Shown piece by piece: positions 46,011 through 57,343 of a stretch of DNA of 64,000 nt; position 1 is the first letter of the stretch; each line of letters begins with the position of its first letter. A program made the translations under genes and the position numbers. Where the stretch lies: positions 3,226,501 to 3,290,500 of the forward strand of contig NC_092661.1 of NCBI RefSeq assembly GCF_032118995.1, given 5' to 3'. The notes under the pieces were generated by a model, which did no database searches, was not told where the DNA came from, and saw nothing but the letters and a program-made list of their open reading frames with translations. Origin of the DNA: Asterias amurensis (Eukaryota; Echinodermata; Asteroidea; Forcipulatida; Asteriidae).

Positions 46011-47384
46011 GGGTCGAAAGAAGTTTTTTCTGAACCCGTTAGTTGGGTAAAAATCACTCCCTGAGTTCGATCTATAAATCAAACTCTTTATCCGCAGTGC
46101 TATAGTATAGCCGTTGTTGCAACAAAGGAATGCTTACACCAGCGAGAAACATGTGCGTCTCCCGCATCCAGTAGGCGTTTTTTCTATTAAAATAAAAGTA
46201 TAACATTGTATATAATTCTTTTCATGCCTTTCAATCTATAATTATTAAAAGATACACCATTGGCGAGCAACATTGGTGTAGCTAGCTTTCGTTGAGACCG
46301 CAGTGTTTAGTCGTTCAACACTCTTGCGTTGAGTTGGCTCTGTATTGCTGACGCCGGGTGGCAGTTAACACAATGTTTGGCACACTTTATGTAGATCCAA
46401 AGGTTTTTGTACTGACATAATCATTGGCTTTTGTTGTATACCACTATAGCATGACAGCAATAACAATCGTGTCTCAAGATAGGATTAACATACTTGTGTA
46501 AATGAGTACATGTCTGTCGCAGGTTTTTACCTAGGTTGTTGTAAACAAGTTTGCTATAAAATAAAACGCAATGGACAGCAATTAATTTTGAAACGCTTCT
46601 CTCAGTGATGGTTACTATTATTATAATATTTCAATATCACAACAGTTGGAATGAATTTAGGTACAAGGTTATCAAATATACACGTCAATGGGTTACTGTG
46701 AAAGAACAAGTGCAACAACTCACAAGAAGAGCAAAGTCACAAATCAGGTTTGTTCTGACTTTCTCCTTCAAAGAATAAAATCATACAGTACACTTTAAAC
46801 CACTTATAAAGACACTGGACACTATTGGTTATTGTCAAAGACCAGTCTTCTCACTTGGTGTATCTCAGCATATCCATAAAATAATAAACCTGTGAAAATT
46901 TGAGCTCGATTGATCGTCGGAATTGCGAGATACTATGAAAGAGAAAAAACACCCTTGTCACACGAAGTTGTGTCCTTTCAGATGCTAACTTGATTTCGGG
47001 AGATTTTAAAAATTCTAAACTTGAGGTCCCGAAATCAAATTCGTGGAAAATTACTTCTTTCTCGAAAACTACTTCACTTCAGAGGGAGCCGTTTCTCCCA
47101 ATGTTTGAAACTATCAACCTCTCCCCATTACTCGTTACCAAGTGAGGTTTCATGCTGATAATTATTTTGAGTAATTACTAATAGTGTCCACCCTTTAAAT
47201 TTCAATAAACTGAAGTTGTACAGTACATTCAATTTAGCAAAATCAATAAAGGCAATAGTAAAATTCGTTCTAGCTACTTCAACAGTAATTACAACTCTGC
47301 AAAATGACACCTGGTCAACGGCAATTAACCACTGGAACAAAAAGTTCGTAGTGGAGCAACGGCCACGATAGTGTTTTTACAAGT
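46011..47384. other. Centre of the giant foldback
   Basis: Mostly unique sequence with no recognised gene. It carries a family B foldback at about 46808-47200 (ends 'aaagacactggacactattggttattg' and 'gtaattactaatagtgtcca'). Confidence 0.7.
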
Positions 47385-47389
47385 GTTTT

Positions 47390-50300
47390 TTTTTTTTGCT
47401 CATCCATACCCCCTTATTTTGTTTAATTTCGCGCAATGCATTCCGTGCTAATAATGGTGGCTGAAAAACGTTCCACCAAAAAAACTTATTTTTTCAACCT
47501 CATTGACGGGGTGCTCCACTATTTTAGATAGCTAGTATGAGAAAGGAGTCCTCAAAGAATATTTTGGTATATTGGAATTGGTGGAGCACCCCGTCCTTGA
47601 TGGTGTTTTTGCTCATCCATGTACCCCCCTTATTTTGTTTCAGTTCGCGCTATGCACTGTACGTGTTAATGGTGTATTAAAAACGTTCCGCCAAAAGAAC
47701 TAATTTTTTCGACCTCATTGACGGGGTGCTCCACTATTTTGGATAGCTAGTATGAAAGAGGAGTCCTTAAAGAATATTTTGGTATATTGGAATTGGTGGA
47801 GCACCCCGTCCTTGATGGTGTTTTTGCCCGTCGATGTACCCCCCTTATTTTTAGTTCGCGCTATGCACTGTACGTGTTAATGGTGGCATTAAAAATGTCC
47901 GCCAAAAGAACTAATTTTTTCGACCTCATTGACGGGGTGCTCCACTATTTTGGATAGCTAGTATGAAAGAGGAGTCCTTAAAGAATATTTTGGTATATTG
48001 GAATTGGTGGAGCACCCCGTCCTTGATGGTGTTTTTGCCCGTCGATGTACCCCCCTTATTTTGTTTCAGTTCGCGCTATGCACTGTACGTGTTAATGGTG
48101 GCATTAAAACGTTCCGCCAAAAGAACTAATTTTTTCGACCTCATTGACGGGGTGCTCCACTATTTTGGATAGCTAGTATGAAAGAGGAGTCCTTAAAGAA
48201 TATTTTGGTATATTGGACTTGGTGGAGCACCCCGTCCTTGATGGTGTTTTTGCCCGTCGATGTACCCCCCTTATTTTTAGTTCGCGCTATGCACTGTACG
48301 TGTTAATGGTGGCATTAAAACGTTCCGCCAAAAGAACTAATTTTTTCGACCTCATTGACGGGGTGCTCCACTATTTTGGATAGCTAGTATGAAAGAGGAG
48401 TCCTTAAAGAATATTTTGGTATATTGGAATTGGTGGAGCACCCCGTCCTTGATGGTGTTTTTGCTCATCCATGTGCCCCCCCTTATTTTGTTTCAGTTCG
48501 CGCTATGCACTGTACGTGTTAATGGTGTATTAAAAACGTTCCGCCAAAAGAACTAATTTTTTCGACCTCATTGACGGGGTGCTCCACTATTTTGGATAGC
48601 TAGTATGAAAGAGGAGTCCTCAAAGAATATTTTGGTATATTGGAATTGGTGGAGCACCCCGTCCTTGATGGTGTTTTTGCCCGTCGATGTACCCCCCTTA
48701 TTTTGTTTCAGTTCGCGCTATGCACTGTACGTGTTAATGGTGGCATTAAAAATGTCCGCCAAAAGAACTAATTTTTTCGACCTCATTGACGAGGTGCTCC
48801 ACTATTTTGGATAGCTAGTATGAAAGAGGAGTCCTTAAAGAATATTTTGGTATATTGGACTTGGTGGAGCACCCCGTCCTTGATGGTGTTTTTGCCCGTC
48901 GATGTACCCCCCTTATTTTTAGTTCGCGCTATGCACTGTACGTGTTAATGGTGGCATTAAAACGTTCCGCCAAAAGAACTAATTTTTTCGACCTCATTGA
49001 CGGGGTGCTCCACTATTTTGGATAGCTAGTATGAAAGAGGAGTCCTTAAAGAATATTTTGGTATATTGGAATTGGTGGAGCACCCCGTCCTTGATGGTGT
49101 TTTTGCTCATCCATGTGCCCCCCTTATTTTGTTTCAGTTCGCGCTATGCACTGTACGTGTTAATGGTGTATTAAAAACGTTCCGCCAAAAGAACTAATTT
49201 TTTCGACCTCATTGACGGGGTGCTCCACTATTTTGGATAGCTAGTATGAAAGAGGAGTCCTTAAAGAATATTTTGGTATATTGGAATTGGTGGAGCACCC
49301 CGTCCTTGATGGTGTTTTTGCTCATCCATGTGCCCCCCTTATTTTGTTTCAGTTCGCGCTATGCACTGTACGTGTTAATGGTGTATTAAAAACGTTCCGC
49401 CAAAAGAACTAATTTTTTCGACCTCATTGACGGGGTGCTCCACTATTTTGGATAGCTAGTATGAAAGAGGAGTCCTTAAAGAATATTTTGGTATATTGGA
49501 ATTGGTGGAGCACCCCGTCCTTGATGGTGTTTTTGCCCGTCGATGTACCCCCCTTATTTTGTTTCAGTTCGCGCTATGCACTGTACGTGTTAATGGTGGC
49601 ATTAAAACGTTCCGCCAAAAGAACTAATTTTTTCGACCTCATTGACGGGGTGCTCCACTATTTTGGATAGCTAGTATGAAAGAGGAGTCCTTAAAGAATA
49701 TTTTGGTATATTGGACTTGGTGGAGCACCCCGTCCTTGATGGTGTTTTTGCCCGTCGATGTACCCCCCTTATTTTTAGTTCGCGCTATGCACTGTACGTG
49801 TTAATGGTGGCATTAAAACGTTCCGCCAAAAGAACTAATTTTTTCGACCTCATTGACGGGGTGCTCCACTATTTTGGATAGCTAGTATGAAAGAGGAGTC
49901 CTTAAAGAATATTTTGGTATATTGGAATTGGTGGAGCACCCCGTCCTTGATGGTGTTTTTGCTCATCCATGTGCCCCCCTTATTTTGTTTCAGTTCGCGC
50001 TATGCACTGTACGTGTTAATGGTGTATTAAAAACGTTCCGCCAAAAGAACTAATTTTTTCGACCTCATTGACGGGGTGCTCCACTATTTTGGATAGCTAG
50101 TATGAAAGAGGAGTCCTTAAAGAATATTTTGGTATATTGGAATTGGTGGAGCACCCCGTCCTTGATGGTGTTTTTGCTCATCCATGTGCCCCCCTTATTT
50201 TGTTTCAGTTCGCGCTATGCACTGTACGTGTTAATGGTGTATTAAAAACGTTCCGCCAAAAGAACTAATTTTTTCGACCTCATTGACGGGGTGCTCCACT

Positions 50301-50850
50301 ATTTTGGATAGCTAGTATGAAAGAGGAGTCCTCAAAGAATATTTTGGTATATTGGAATTGGTGGAGCACCCCGTCCTTGATGGTGTTTTTGCCCGTCGAT
50401 GTACCCCCCCCTTATTTTGTTTCAGTTCGCGCTATGCACTGTACGTGTTAATGGTGGCATTAAAACGTTCCGCCAAAAGAACTCAATTTTTCGACCTCAT
50501 TGACGGGGTGCTCCACTATTTTGGATAGCTAGTATGAAAGAGGAGTCCTTAAAGAATATTTTGGTATATTGGAATTGGTGGAGCACCCCGTCCTTGATGG
50601 TGTTTTTGTCCGTCGATGTACCCCCTTTTTTTGTTTCAGTTCGCGCAATGCACTGTACGTGTTAATGGTGGCTTAAAAACGTTCCGCCAAAAGAACTAAT
50701 TTTTTCGACCTCATTGACGGGGTGCTCCACTATTTTGGATAGCTAGTATGAAAGAGGAGTCCTTAAAGAATATTTTGGTATATTGGAATTGGTGGAGCAC
50801 CCCGTCCTTGATGGTGTTTTTGCTCATTTATCATGCCCCCCCCCCTTTAT
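47390..50850. repeat. Right-arm tandem array, about 214-bp units, inverted to the left arm
   Basis: About 16 units. Variants alternate: 'tggcattaaaacg' versus 'tgtattaaaaacg', 'cccgtcgatgtacc' versus 'ctcatccatgtgcc', 'ggaattgg' versus 'ggacttgg'. They run in blocks, suggesting amplification of groups of units. The innermost unit (47390-47520) is the most diverged. Confidence 0.96.
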
Positions 50851-51313
50851 ATTTCGTTCGCGCAATGCACCATCATCAGCCATAATAGGGGGATGAAGCC
50901 TATGTACATACACAGTATGCGCGTGTGGGTCATGCATACAAATTACACACAGTTGTACACTCGTTGTAGTTCAGCCATGGACTTCAGCAGTGCTCCATGT
51001 TAATGCATAATGTCATCATGCACGAAGAACCTTTCTAAAAAATAATCTTGAAATGCCAAGTTGTCCAATGAAAGAACGCACTGGTAAGTACAAAGTATCA
51101 TTCCAAAGACTTTCTATACACTGGAATATATGCAGCAAATTCTACAGTCGTCTTGCCATCTAGCTACCTCCATATTTCTACCTCCATGCTTCATGGATAC
51201 ACGTACGTGTGTATGTACATATGTACATACGTGCAATACAATCTGTTACATCGTATATAAAAGCGTTCCGCCATTCCGTCGTTCCGCAATCGTTCCGCGT
51301 TTTACCAACGTCC

Positions 51314-52140
51314 ATTAATTTATTTTGATCTGGTGGGTGGAACTTGGAAATGTTGATTGAAGTTGAGGAAAAATAAAGTAAACTCCCTCCATTCATACAA
51401 ATTTCATTCATTAAAATTTAACAACAATCGATCGTGACAACATGGCAATGGCCAAAAGTCCTCTTACTTCGCCTAGTGACAATCAATCAATTCAACTTAC
51501 TTAGTGTATCAAACTGTCAAATCGAAACGAAAGAGTTCTTACCGATGAAGCATTCACTTCTATTTTCTTGCCTGAATTCGTGTTTTCCACTGAGGTGTGA
51601 TCTAGACAGGGGGCCATATCTGCAGATAAACCACAATTTCATATAATGTGGCTATTGCTGCAGTCACAGTTGTTGTTCAGACTTCATTCAGGGCAGTCAA
51701 ATTCGGTTTAAGGGCGCCGCCATCTTTAAACCACGGTATTTCTGTTACCGACAATAGAGGGCGCTATACTCCAAGAGCCGTCACGACGCGTCGTGTATAA
51801 TTAATTGAACATAAAATAATAACATTTTAAATAATCCTCAAAATGAGAATGGTCTCTCATGCATGCAGGATGACCAACATATCCTTTATAACTTGGAGGA
51901 TCTTCAAATTATTTCAAGTATATTAGTCAACAATAAAGAAATAATTGGAAAGTAGAATCCCATGATATTTCTATAAGTTTTGCAAGAACAATTTTTTTTT
52001 TATTCTTCAAAATAGTGGCCAATAAGTCATAGTCTGACAGTTTTTAAAAACCACTTCTGCTATTAAAAATGTCCCAATTCTATGTTCTGGAATTTATACA
52101 TGGTAACGCACTCAAAAAATTAATTGTCCTGGGTCACAAT
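51314..52140. other. Intergenic
   Basis: No gene recognised. 'ccgccatctttaaaccacgg' and 'gagggcgctatactcc' near 51717-51770 look like fragments of repeats. Confidence 0.4.
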
Positions 52141-52144
52141 TGAC

Positions 52145-52393
52145 CTAGGCCCAATTTCATAGAGCTGCTTTAAGCACAAAATTTTGCTTAAGCAAAAAAA
52201 ACCTTGCTTAGTAAAATCAGATTACCGGCCAAGACTCCACTCAATTGTTATGCTGAGTGCACGACAGCTAATCACCAGTCACAAGCAATGTATATGGCAT
52301 GACATTTTGGACAGTAACGTGTGTAAAATAAGGGAGCTATTTTCGTGCTTAAGCAATTTTTTTTGCTTAAGCAGCTCTATGAAACTGGCCCTT
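52145..52393. mobile_element. Foldback MITE (family E relative)
   Basis: 'ggcccaatttcatagagctgcttt' and 'aagcagctctatgaaactggcc' are inverse, with 'aagcacaaaattttgcttaagca' and 'tgcttaagcaattttttttgcttaagca' inside. A partial end recurs near 52795-52835. Confidence 0.93.
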
Positions 52394-52493
52394 GGTTCCA
52401 GATCCCCTCTCCGTGACTTGGAATCATTACACAACATTAATATTTATTTTATTTATTAATTTTGATTACACATTACAACCAAATAATAAGCGC

Positions 52494-52792
52494 CAATTAA
52501 CGAGTAATGGGGAAAGGTTGATAGTATAAATCACTGCGAAAACGGCTCCCTCTGAAGTGACGTAGTTTTCGAGAAAGAAGTAATTGTCCACGAACTTGAT
52601 TTCGAGACCTCAGTGAGGACTCGAAACCAAACATCTGGAAGCACACAACTTGTGAAACAAGGGCGTTTTCTTGGACGGCCAATTGAGTTCAAATAATAAT
52701 CACAGGTTTGTTGTTTGATTTATATGTTGAGATACATCAAGTGAGAAGACTGGTCTTTGACAATTGCCAATAGTGTCCACGCCTTATAAGCA
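52494..52792. mobile_element. Family B foldback, left end missing
   Basis: 'taacgagtaatggggaaaggttgatagtataaat' through 'gacaattgccaatagtgtccacgcctt'. Confidence 0.9.
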
Positions 52793-52839
52793 ATAATTAA
52801 GTTATGCCTCAGCAGCTCTATGAAATTTGACCCTGATGG

Positions 52840-54593
52840 CATTTGATTTGAGTTGACAGCCGATTATTATATAGCCCTCACCTTGAAGTAGCCTTTCTAC
52901 AATAATCTCAAAAAAGCAATTATGGCGCGCAGTTATTGGGGTTAATTAAGCAATGGTGATTACGGTATTACATTAAAACGTAAAATCATAATTCTGAGGT
53001 TATTGGAAAACCATATAATTATATAACACAAGATCGTACAACTTGATTCTTTTGAAGACGAGCAGCGTATAGTATCGTAACGTCGTGACCAAACCGGCTC
53101 TTTTCAGAGATTAACACGTGGTTGTACCCGCCAGTTTACTATTTATTTATTAAAAAGTAAGTCTTGTGGAGTAAACTTGCATTAGAAAAAATTGTAATAA
53201 AAGGATGGTAGACACTAGAAACTACGAGCTGAGTCAACGGGAACTACAATGTACAAACATTTCAACAAAATGCTAGATATCCCAATGTTATTGTGTTCAA
53301 TGGTTCATTATCCTTTTAAAAATAAGTATTACTGTCACTAATTTTAGTCATTTTGTCCTTCCTTGTATTGTGGTGATTTCTTTCGGCCCCCCCCCCGCTC
53401 AGAACCCTTGCCCCCCCCCCCTCTTGCCCCCCATATGAAATCAGAGATAAGTATATTCTTATACATAGGGCTTATATATAAATCGTTTAAGGCTGCATAA
53501 AATGCTGTCGTAAAAAGGAAAACTTTTATTCATATCAGTAGGCCCCATGTGGACTATAACATGAAAAATGCGTGGAAACGCGCGCGCGATCGTATTGGCG
53601 GTAAATGTTTGTTGTGGTTTTGCGGTTACAGAGAGTGCAGAGGATGTGACAAAGTTCTGTTAAATACGTGGTCTGAATGCAGACCAATACTAATAGCTCC
53701 GTAAACACAAAGTCAGATCATGGAGGAAGAAATTTCTACCTCCATGGTCAGATGCACTACAGAGAAATTTACAACAGCAAACAATGGCCAGCGAAAAAGG
53801 TTGCTTAGACCATTTCTTCTCCTTTGAAGCAAGCGGTGCAATTGAGAGGTAGGCCTACATAAATATCCGTTTCATAACTAAAATGTGATTATTAAACACC
53901 CACAATTTCGATCCTGTATTTTTTTTTTTGATGGCTTACACTTGTTACAATAAGGCCGAGTAAAAAAAAGAAACATGTTTAGTGTCTGGGTTTCTCAAAA
54001 AAAAGAAAGGAGGAGGGGCTTTTTATTTTTTATTTCAAGATGGCCGCCATGAATGTCAAATATCAACTGTTTTTTCTGCTGCTGAAATACACAAAACATT
54101 AATGAAACAGTTTGGTCAAGGCATCCAGACAAGACATTCAGATTTTTTTTTTTTTTGCTGAGATCATTTAAAATAACCCTGTTTCAAAACAAAAACAAAA
54201 AAAATTTGCATAAAAAAAAAAATTAAGAAAAAAAAGAGGTGTCCTGGAAAAAGGAAGCGGGCGGGGACGCTAAACATTTCTATTTTTCTATTTTTACTTG
54301 GCCTAATATTATTATGTTTTGGGTATTTACACACCCACAAAGCCTATTTGAGAATGCCGTGTACAACTCTAAGTTGGTACTTGGTGACCACAGTTGGTAA
54401 TTTAATCCTTTTATACAGTCAAAAAGTTTTATCTTATACAAAATGACAAGTTCTCTGAGATGTTGTTGTTTTCGCAATCTTTTGTTACCTGCTGACTATG
54501 TAGACTGTTTTAGAACTGCATTGGTGTGTATCAACTATATATCAGTTAACACATTTAATAATAATCTTGCACTTCTTTGGCCCCCCAAAATTT
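52840..54593. other. Low-complexity AT-rich intergenic
   Basis: No gene recognised. It holds poly-C tracts near 53388-53432, poly-A and poly-T tracts near 54140-54235, and an isolated 'aagatggccgccatg' at 54038. Confidence 0.4.
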
Positions 54594-54649
54594 AATCTTT
54601 GCCCCCACTTGCCCCACCAAATGAAAATGTCTAGTTACGCCACTGCAAA
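54594..54649. mobile_element. Terminus of a DNA transposon
   Basis: Reverse reading 'gcagtggcgtaactagacattttcatttggtggggc' resembles a widespread hAT-type end (CAGTGGCGTA...). Its outer tip abuts the duplicated flank starting at 54650. Confidence 0.5.
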
Positions 54650-54995
54650 TGACAACCAGCTTCATATAACCTCAACATGCAAATTACTTCAGAAAGTACA
54701 GCTTTGGTAAAAAAGTTTTTTTTTCCAACAGACTTTTCTGTGTTTTTCCCTTGTATTTTCTTTCACTTCCTTCCTTGTAATATTTTAAATAACCAGTGCA
54801 TTTAATTAATTAATTAATAAACAAAACACTAAATAAGGAACTGATTTCATCTGAAATGTAGAGGACATGTAAAGGAAGTTATAAGACTTGGTTGGCAACG
54901 TCAATGGTCTATTGTTTGTTTTTGTTTTTCTAAACTTCCTTCTTTGTAGCTAAATCAAGAAACGCCCCAAAACACTGAACTGATGTAATAAACAT
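54650..54995 (-). other. Orphan upstream flank of a fourth Ig-receptor unit
   Basis: 'caaatgacaaccagcttcatataacctcaacatgcaaat', 'agaaagtacagctttggtaaaaaag' and 'ctaaatcaagaaacgccccaaaacactgaactgatgtaa' match the region upstream of the second Ig gene (60880-61200), with the start also matching 63945-63985. Orientation is the same, but no Ig coding sequence lies on its downstream (left) side. Confidence 0.85.
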
Positions 54996-55011
54996 GTTTT
55001 GTTTATTATAA

Positions 55012-55306
55012 ATTATGGAGTAGAATATAATGATCCACACAAGTATCACTCGAAATTGCGTGGTTTTCCTTTTACCCCGTCGACCAACACGGTCGGCCAT
55101 TTATGGGAGTCAAATTTTTGACTCCCATAAATGGCCGACCGTGTTAGTTCGCAAAGTAAAAGAAAAACCACGCAATTTCGGGGCAATTGTATGCGGATCA
55201 TTGTATTCTACTTTTAAAACATCTTTCTACCATACGCATTTTATAACAAACGGTTACAAACCCTTTTCAAAGACCAACTCGGCCGATCCAAGGCAACGTG
55301 TTCCTT
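55012..55306. mobile_element. Foldback family C, copy near the first Ig gene
   Basis: The core 'cggtcggccatttatgggagtcaaatttttgactcccataaatggccgaccg' is a near-perfect palindrome. The right end 'ccgatccaaggcaacgtgttcctttaa' is the inverse of the 41619 start. Confidence 0.93.
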
Positions 55307-55356
55307 TAATTTCGAAGATACAGGATTTGCAGACCTTAAAACTAGCTATTGCTGGA

Positions 55357-55372
55357 AAGATTTATTACTACA
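55357..55372 (-). terminator. Poly(A) signal of the first Ig gene
   Basis: Minus-strand AATAAA in 'agtaataaatctttcc', about 160-175 bp after the stop codon. The equivalent AATAAA follows the third gene; the second gene has AATTAA here. Confidence 0.6.
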
Positions 55373-55384
55373 AAAGTACAAAAC

Positions 55385-55525
55385 CTCAGGCTCCGTCCTG
55401 TCGTCTGAAACCCTGAGCGCGTGTACGCAAAGCATGCGCAATAATTGTCAAAACAACCGCGGGCCCAAGCTAGCCCGAGCCGAATCAAAAGCCAAAGCCG
55501 TGGTTTTTGAAAGGGTCATAGACTA
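55385..55525. mobile_element. MITE in the 3' region of the first Ig gene (truncated)
   Basis: 'gctagcccgagccgaatcaaaagccaaagccgtggttttt' with 'acgcaaagcatgcgcaat' matches the complete copy at 62446-62618. The left inverted end is mostly lost. Confidence 0.85.
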
Positions 55526-55533
55526 CTTGAATA

Positions 55534-56715
55534 TCAGATCTTGGTAGCTGGATGGTGATTTTCTTTAGGGCCAGTAGAAGCAGCTTGCCCGTGTAGTTGG
55601 GTTTCCATTTCCTCATACACATTTGCATCTTCATCTGGGGCTGTTTGAACTACACGGGTTGAATTAGGATTGGCTTTGGATCTTCTTTTGGTCACGATAA
55701 TGTACAGGAGTGCCGCGAGGAAGAGCAACATGGCGACAGCCGCTAGTGGCCATCCTACTAAGATGACTGTAGAGTCCGTAGATCCTGAAGAAGAGTTGTT
55801 ACTGTCAGGATCGGGATCTTGCTTCTTGGTCGGTGGAGGGGATGGGGTCTTGGGTGCAGATGGGGTAGGCTGTCGGTCCGGTCGATCTCTCGGTACGGGC
55901 TCGGTGCTGCTGATTGCAAGGTATCCGGTAGGTGGATGGGAAGTGGTCACTGCCATTTGAGATGTCGATACCTCATCTGTGGTTACTTCGTCCTGGTGAA
56001 CAAGTAACACGCCACTGGTAGTATTTCCAGTAACTGACATGGCTCTTCTGAACACAATACATTTCACTGTAGTGCCGTTTTCTCTCATTGTCAACCCCAG
56101 TATTGTCATTGTTTTACTGTTATCACGAAACGCAATTGAATGATCTCCCATTGTTAATTCTCGCCAAGATCCATCGTGATTATTGTACGTTGATTTAATA
56201 TACCAAATGTATGTTAGTCCGGAGTCAATGATTGGTCGCGTTTGGCAACGAAATCTTGCATTCTGACCCACGTTTCCCTCAATCTGAGACGGTGTGACAG
56301 TTGTGTCGATTGGACCAACAACCAGTCTAGCAACATTGGAAACTTCATCTTTTGCTTCAGGGTGTAATTTATAGACATAACAGCTATAATATCCCTCATC
56401 ATTTGGTTGTAAATTGCGTATGCGAAAAGTCCATGTACAGCCATTTAACGTGATCGTGTATCTCTCTCTACCAATGGTATTGGGGTACACTGTAGTCCCA
56501 TGAGATATTACTGTGATGGATTCTACTGTTTTCCCCCTTTTCCAATACATAAAATAAGAGCTCTTTGCTGAACACCATACATGTGCACTATTGAGCGTAC
56601 AGCTTAAAGTCACTTCACTTCCTTTTAAGGCGAGTGTGTCAACTGGGTGAGTCTGGAACAGTGTGGCCTGACCCAACCCCCAGATCGACGTCATAAGAAG
56701 AATGAGCAGAAACAT
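55534..56715 (-). CDS. Two-Ig-domain type I membrane receptor, copy 1 (ITIM-like tail lost)
   Basis: One uninterrupted frame of 393 residues. Residues 1-17 form a signal peptide (MFLLILLMTSIWGLGQA). Ig domain 1 spans about 20-135: C39 (VTLSC), YWKRG Trp58, DEGYYSC C112, plus an extra pair C48/C93 such as occurs in pIgR/CD300-type V domains. Ig domain 2 spans about 140-240 (C157, WYIK, C219). A Ser/Thr/Pro-rich stalk (241-315) precedes a transmembrane segment at about 316-342 with no charged residue, then KRR and a tail with VYEEM (Y367), a YxxM motif. A one-base deletion relative to the paralogues changes the end to ENHHPATKI and removes their C-terminal SSYQDL motif. N-glycosylation sites include NGT and NTT. 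No intron interrupts the domains, which is unusual for Ig genes. An immune or recognition role is inferred from architecture alone. Confidence 0.88.
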   Translation of the reverse strand: MFLLILLMTSIWGLGQATLFQTHPVDTLALKGSEVTLSCTLNSAHVWCSAKSSYFMYWKRGKTVESITVISHGTTVYPNTIGRERYTITLNGCTWTFRIRNLQPNDEGYYSCYVYKLHPEAKDEVSNVARLVVGPIDTTVTPSQIEGNVGQNARFRCQTRPIIDSGLTYIWYIKSTYNNHDGSWRELTMGDHSIAFRDNSKTMTILGLTMRENGTTVKCIVFRRAMSVTGNTTSGVLLVHQDEVTTDEVSTSQMAVTTSHPPTGYLAISSTEPVPRDRPDRQPTPSAPKTPSPPPTKKQDPDPDSNNSSSGSTDSTVILVGWPLAAVAMLLFLAALLYIIVTKRRSKANPNSTRVVQTAPDEDANVYEEMETQLHGQAASTGPKENHHPATKI

Positions 56716-56900
56716 TGTAGCTGTTGATACGTGTAGAATGAGCGATGAAATAACAGCAAACTGCAGTCTTCACATTGATATGAAAAACCAGAGATCCTTA
56801 CGACTCACTCGTCATCTTCAAACTAAACTTGGAAACAAGACAATCAGCTTCTAAATAAAGCTTTGGTAAAGAAAGTGTGTTTTCGACCAGACTTTTCTGT
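56716..56900 (-). promoter_or_regulatory. Conserved upstream block, first Ig gene
   Basis: The ATG is preceded by a block nearly identical in all three genes (acgtatcaac..ctacac..gcgctcatt reversed; 'ctgcagtcttcacattgatatgaaaa'). At 59-65 bp upstream the TATA position reads TATCAAT (56774-56780). Confidence 0.6.
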
Positions 56901-57343
56901 GTTTTCTCTTCATTTTCTATCACTTTCTTCCTTGTTGGTTTAAAGCAAGGCGCCTAAAAAACATGAAACCTGGAAATGATTTCACAAAAAAAATTTTTTA
57001 TTTAGACTTTTTTACATTCTCGATAGTCTGCGTTTTCTTCGTTCATTGATTGAAGGTCAAAGGCAAAACGCCAAACAAATTAAATGTTGTATTATAATTA
57101 TAATGATTTTTAAAAGCAAGAGACACAGTTAGGCTGAGCGTATACAAGATGCAGAAAAGATAAAATACTGCAGACTGTTTCTAATTGAGAATTATGGTTA
57201 AGATTATTTTCTTGGCACAACAACATAAAATATTTTTCTCTTTTTTTCTTCCTCTTCTGCATCAAAGTCAAAAGAATTCCCGCCTTGATTGGGTTAATAT
57301 AAACATGTCTTTGGTTGTGTCAAGCAAGAAGTATTTTTTGATC

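Larger units (their letters stand above)
43908..51313. mobile_element. Giant foldback element, 7.4 kb
   Basis: The outer end 'ggacgttggtaaaacgcggaacgattgcggaacgacggaatggcgg' at 43908 is inverted at 51313. About 500 bp of outer arm (through 'gtattgcacgtatgtacatatg', 'cattggacaacttggcatttcaag', 'gcttcatccccctattatgg') is nearly identical in both arms. Inside each arm is a tandem array of about 214-bp units: roughly 8 on the left (to about 46010) and 16 on the right (from about 47390). A 1.4-kb unique centre separates them. The architecture is like sea-urchin TU or Drosophila FB foldback transposons. No clean target duplication was seen (flanks 'attcattta' and 'attaattta'). Confidence 0.88.

Noticed and set aside
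44694..49670. A 69-codon frame (MKEES..NILVYWNWW..HYFG) repeated many times in the giant foldback
   Set aside because: It exists because the 214-bp unit is repeated; it spans the unit's inverted repeats and junctions, has no domain, and varies as the DNA does. Treated as a by-product of the repeat.
43908..51313. Reading the palindrome as pure assembly artefact
   Set aside because: The arms differ in unit number and the flanks differ, and the innermost units diverge; this argues for a real element, though spanning reads would be needed to be sure.
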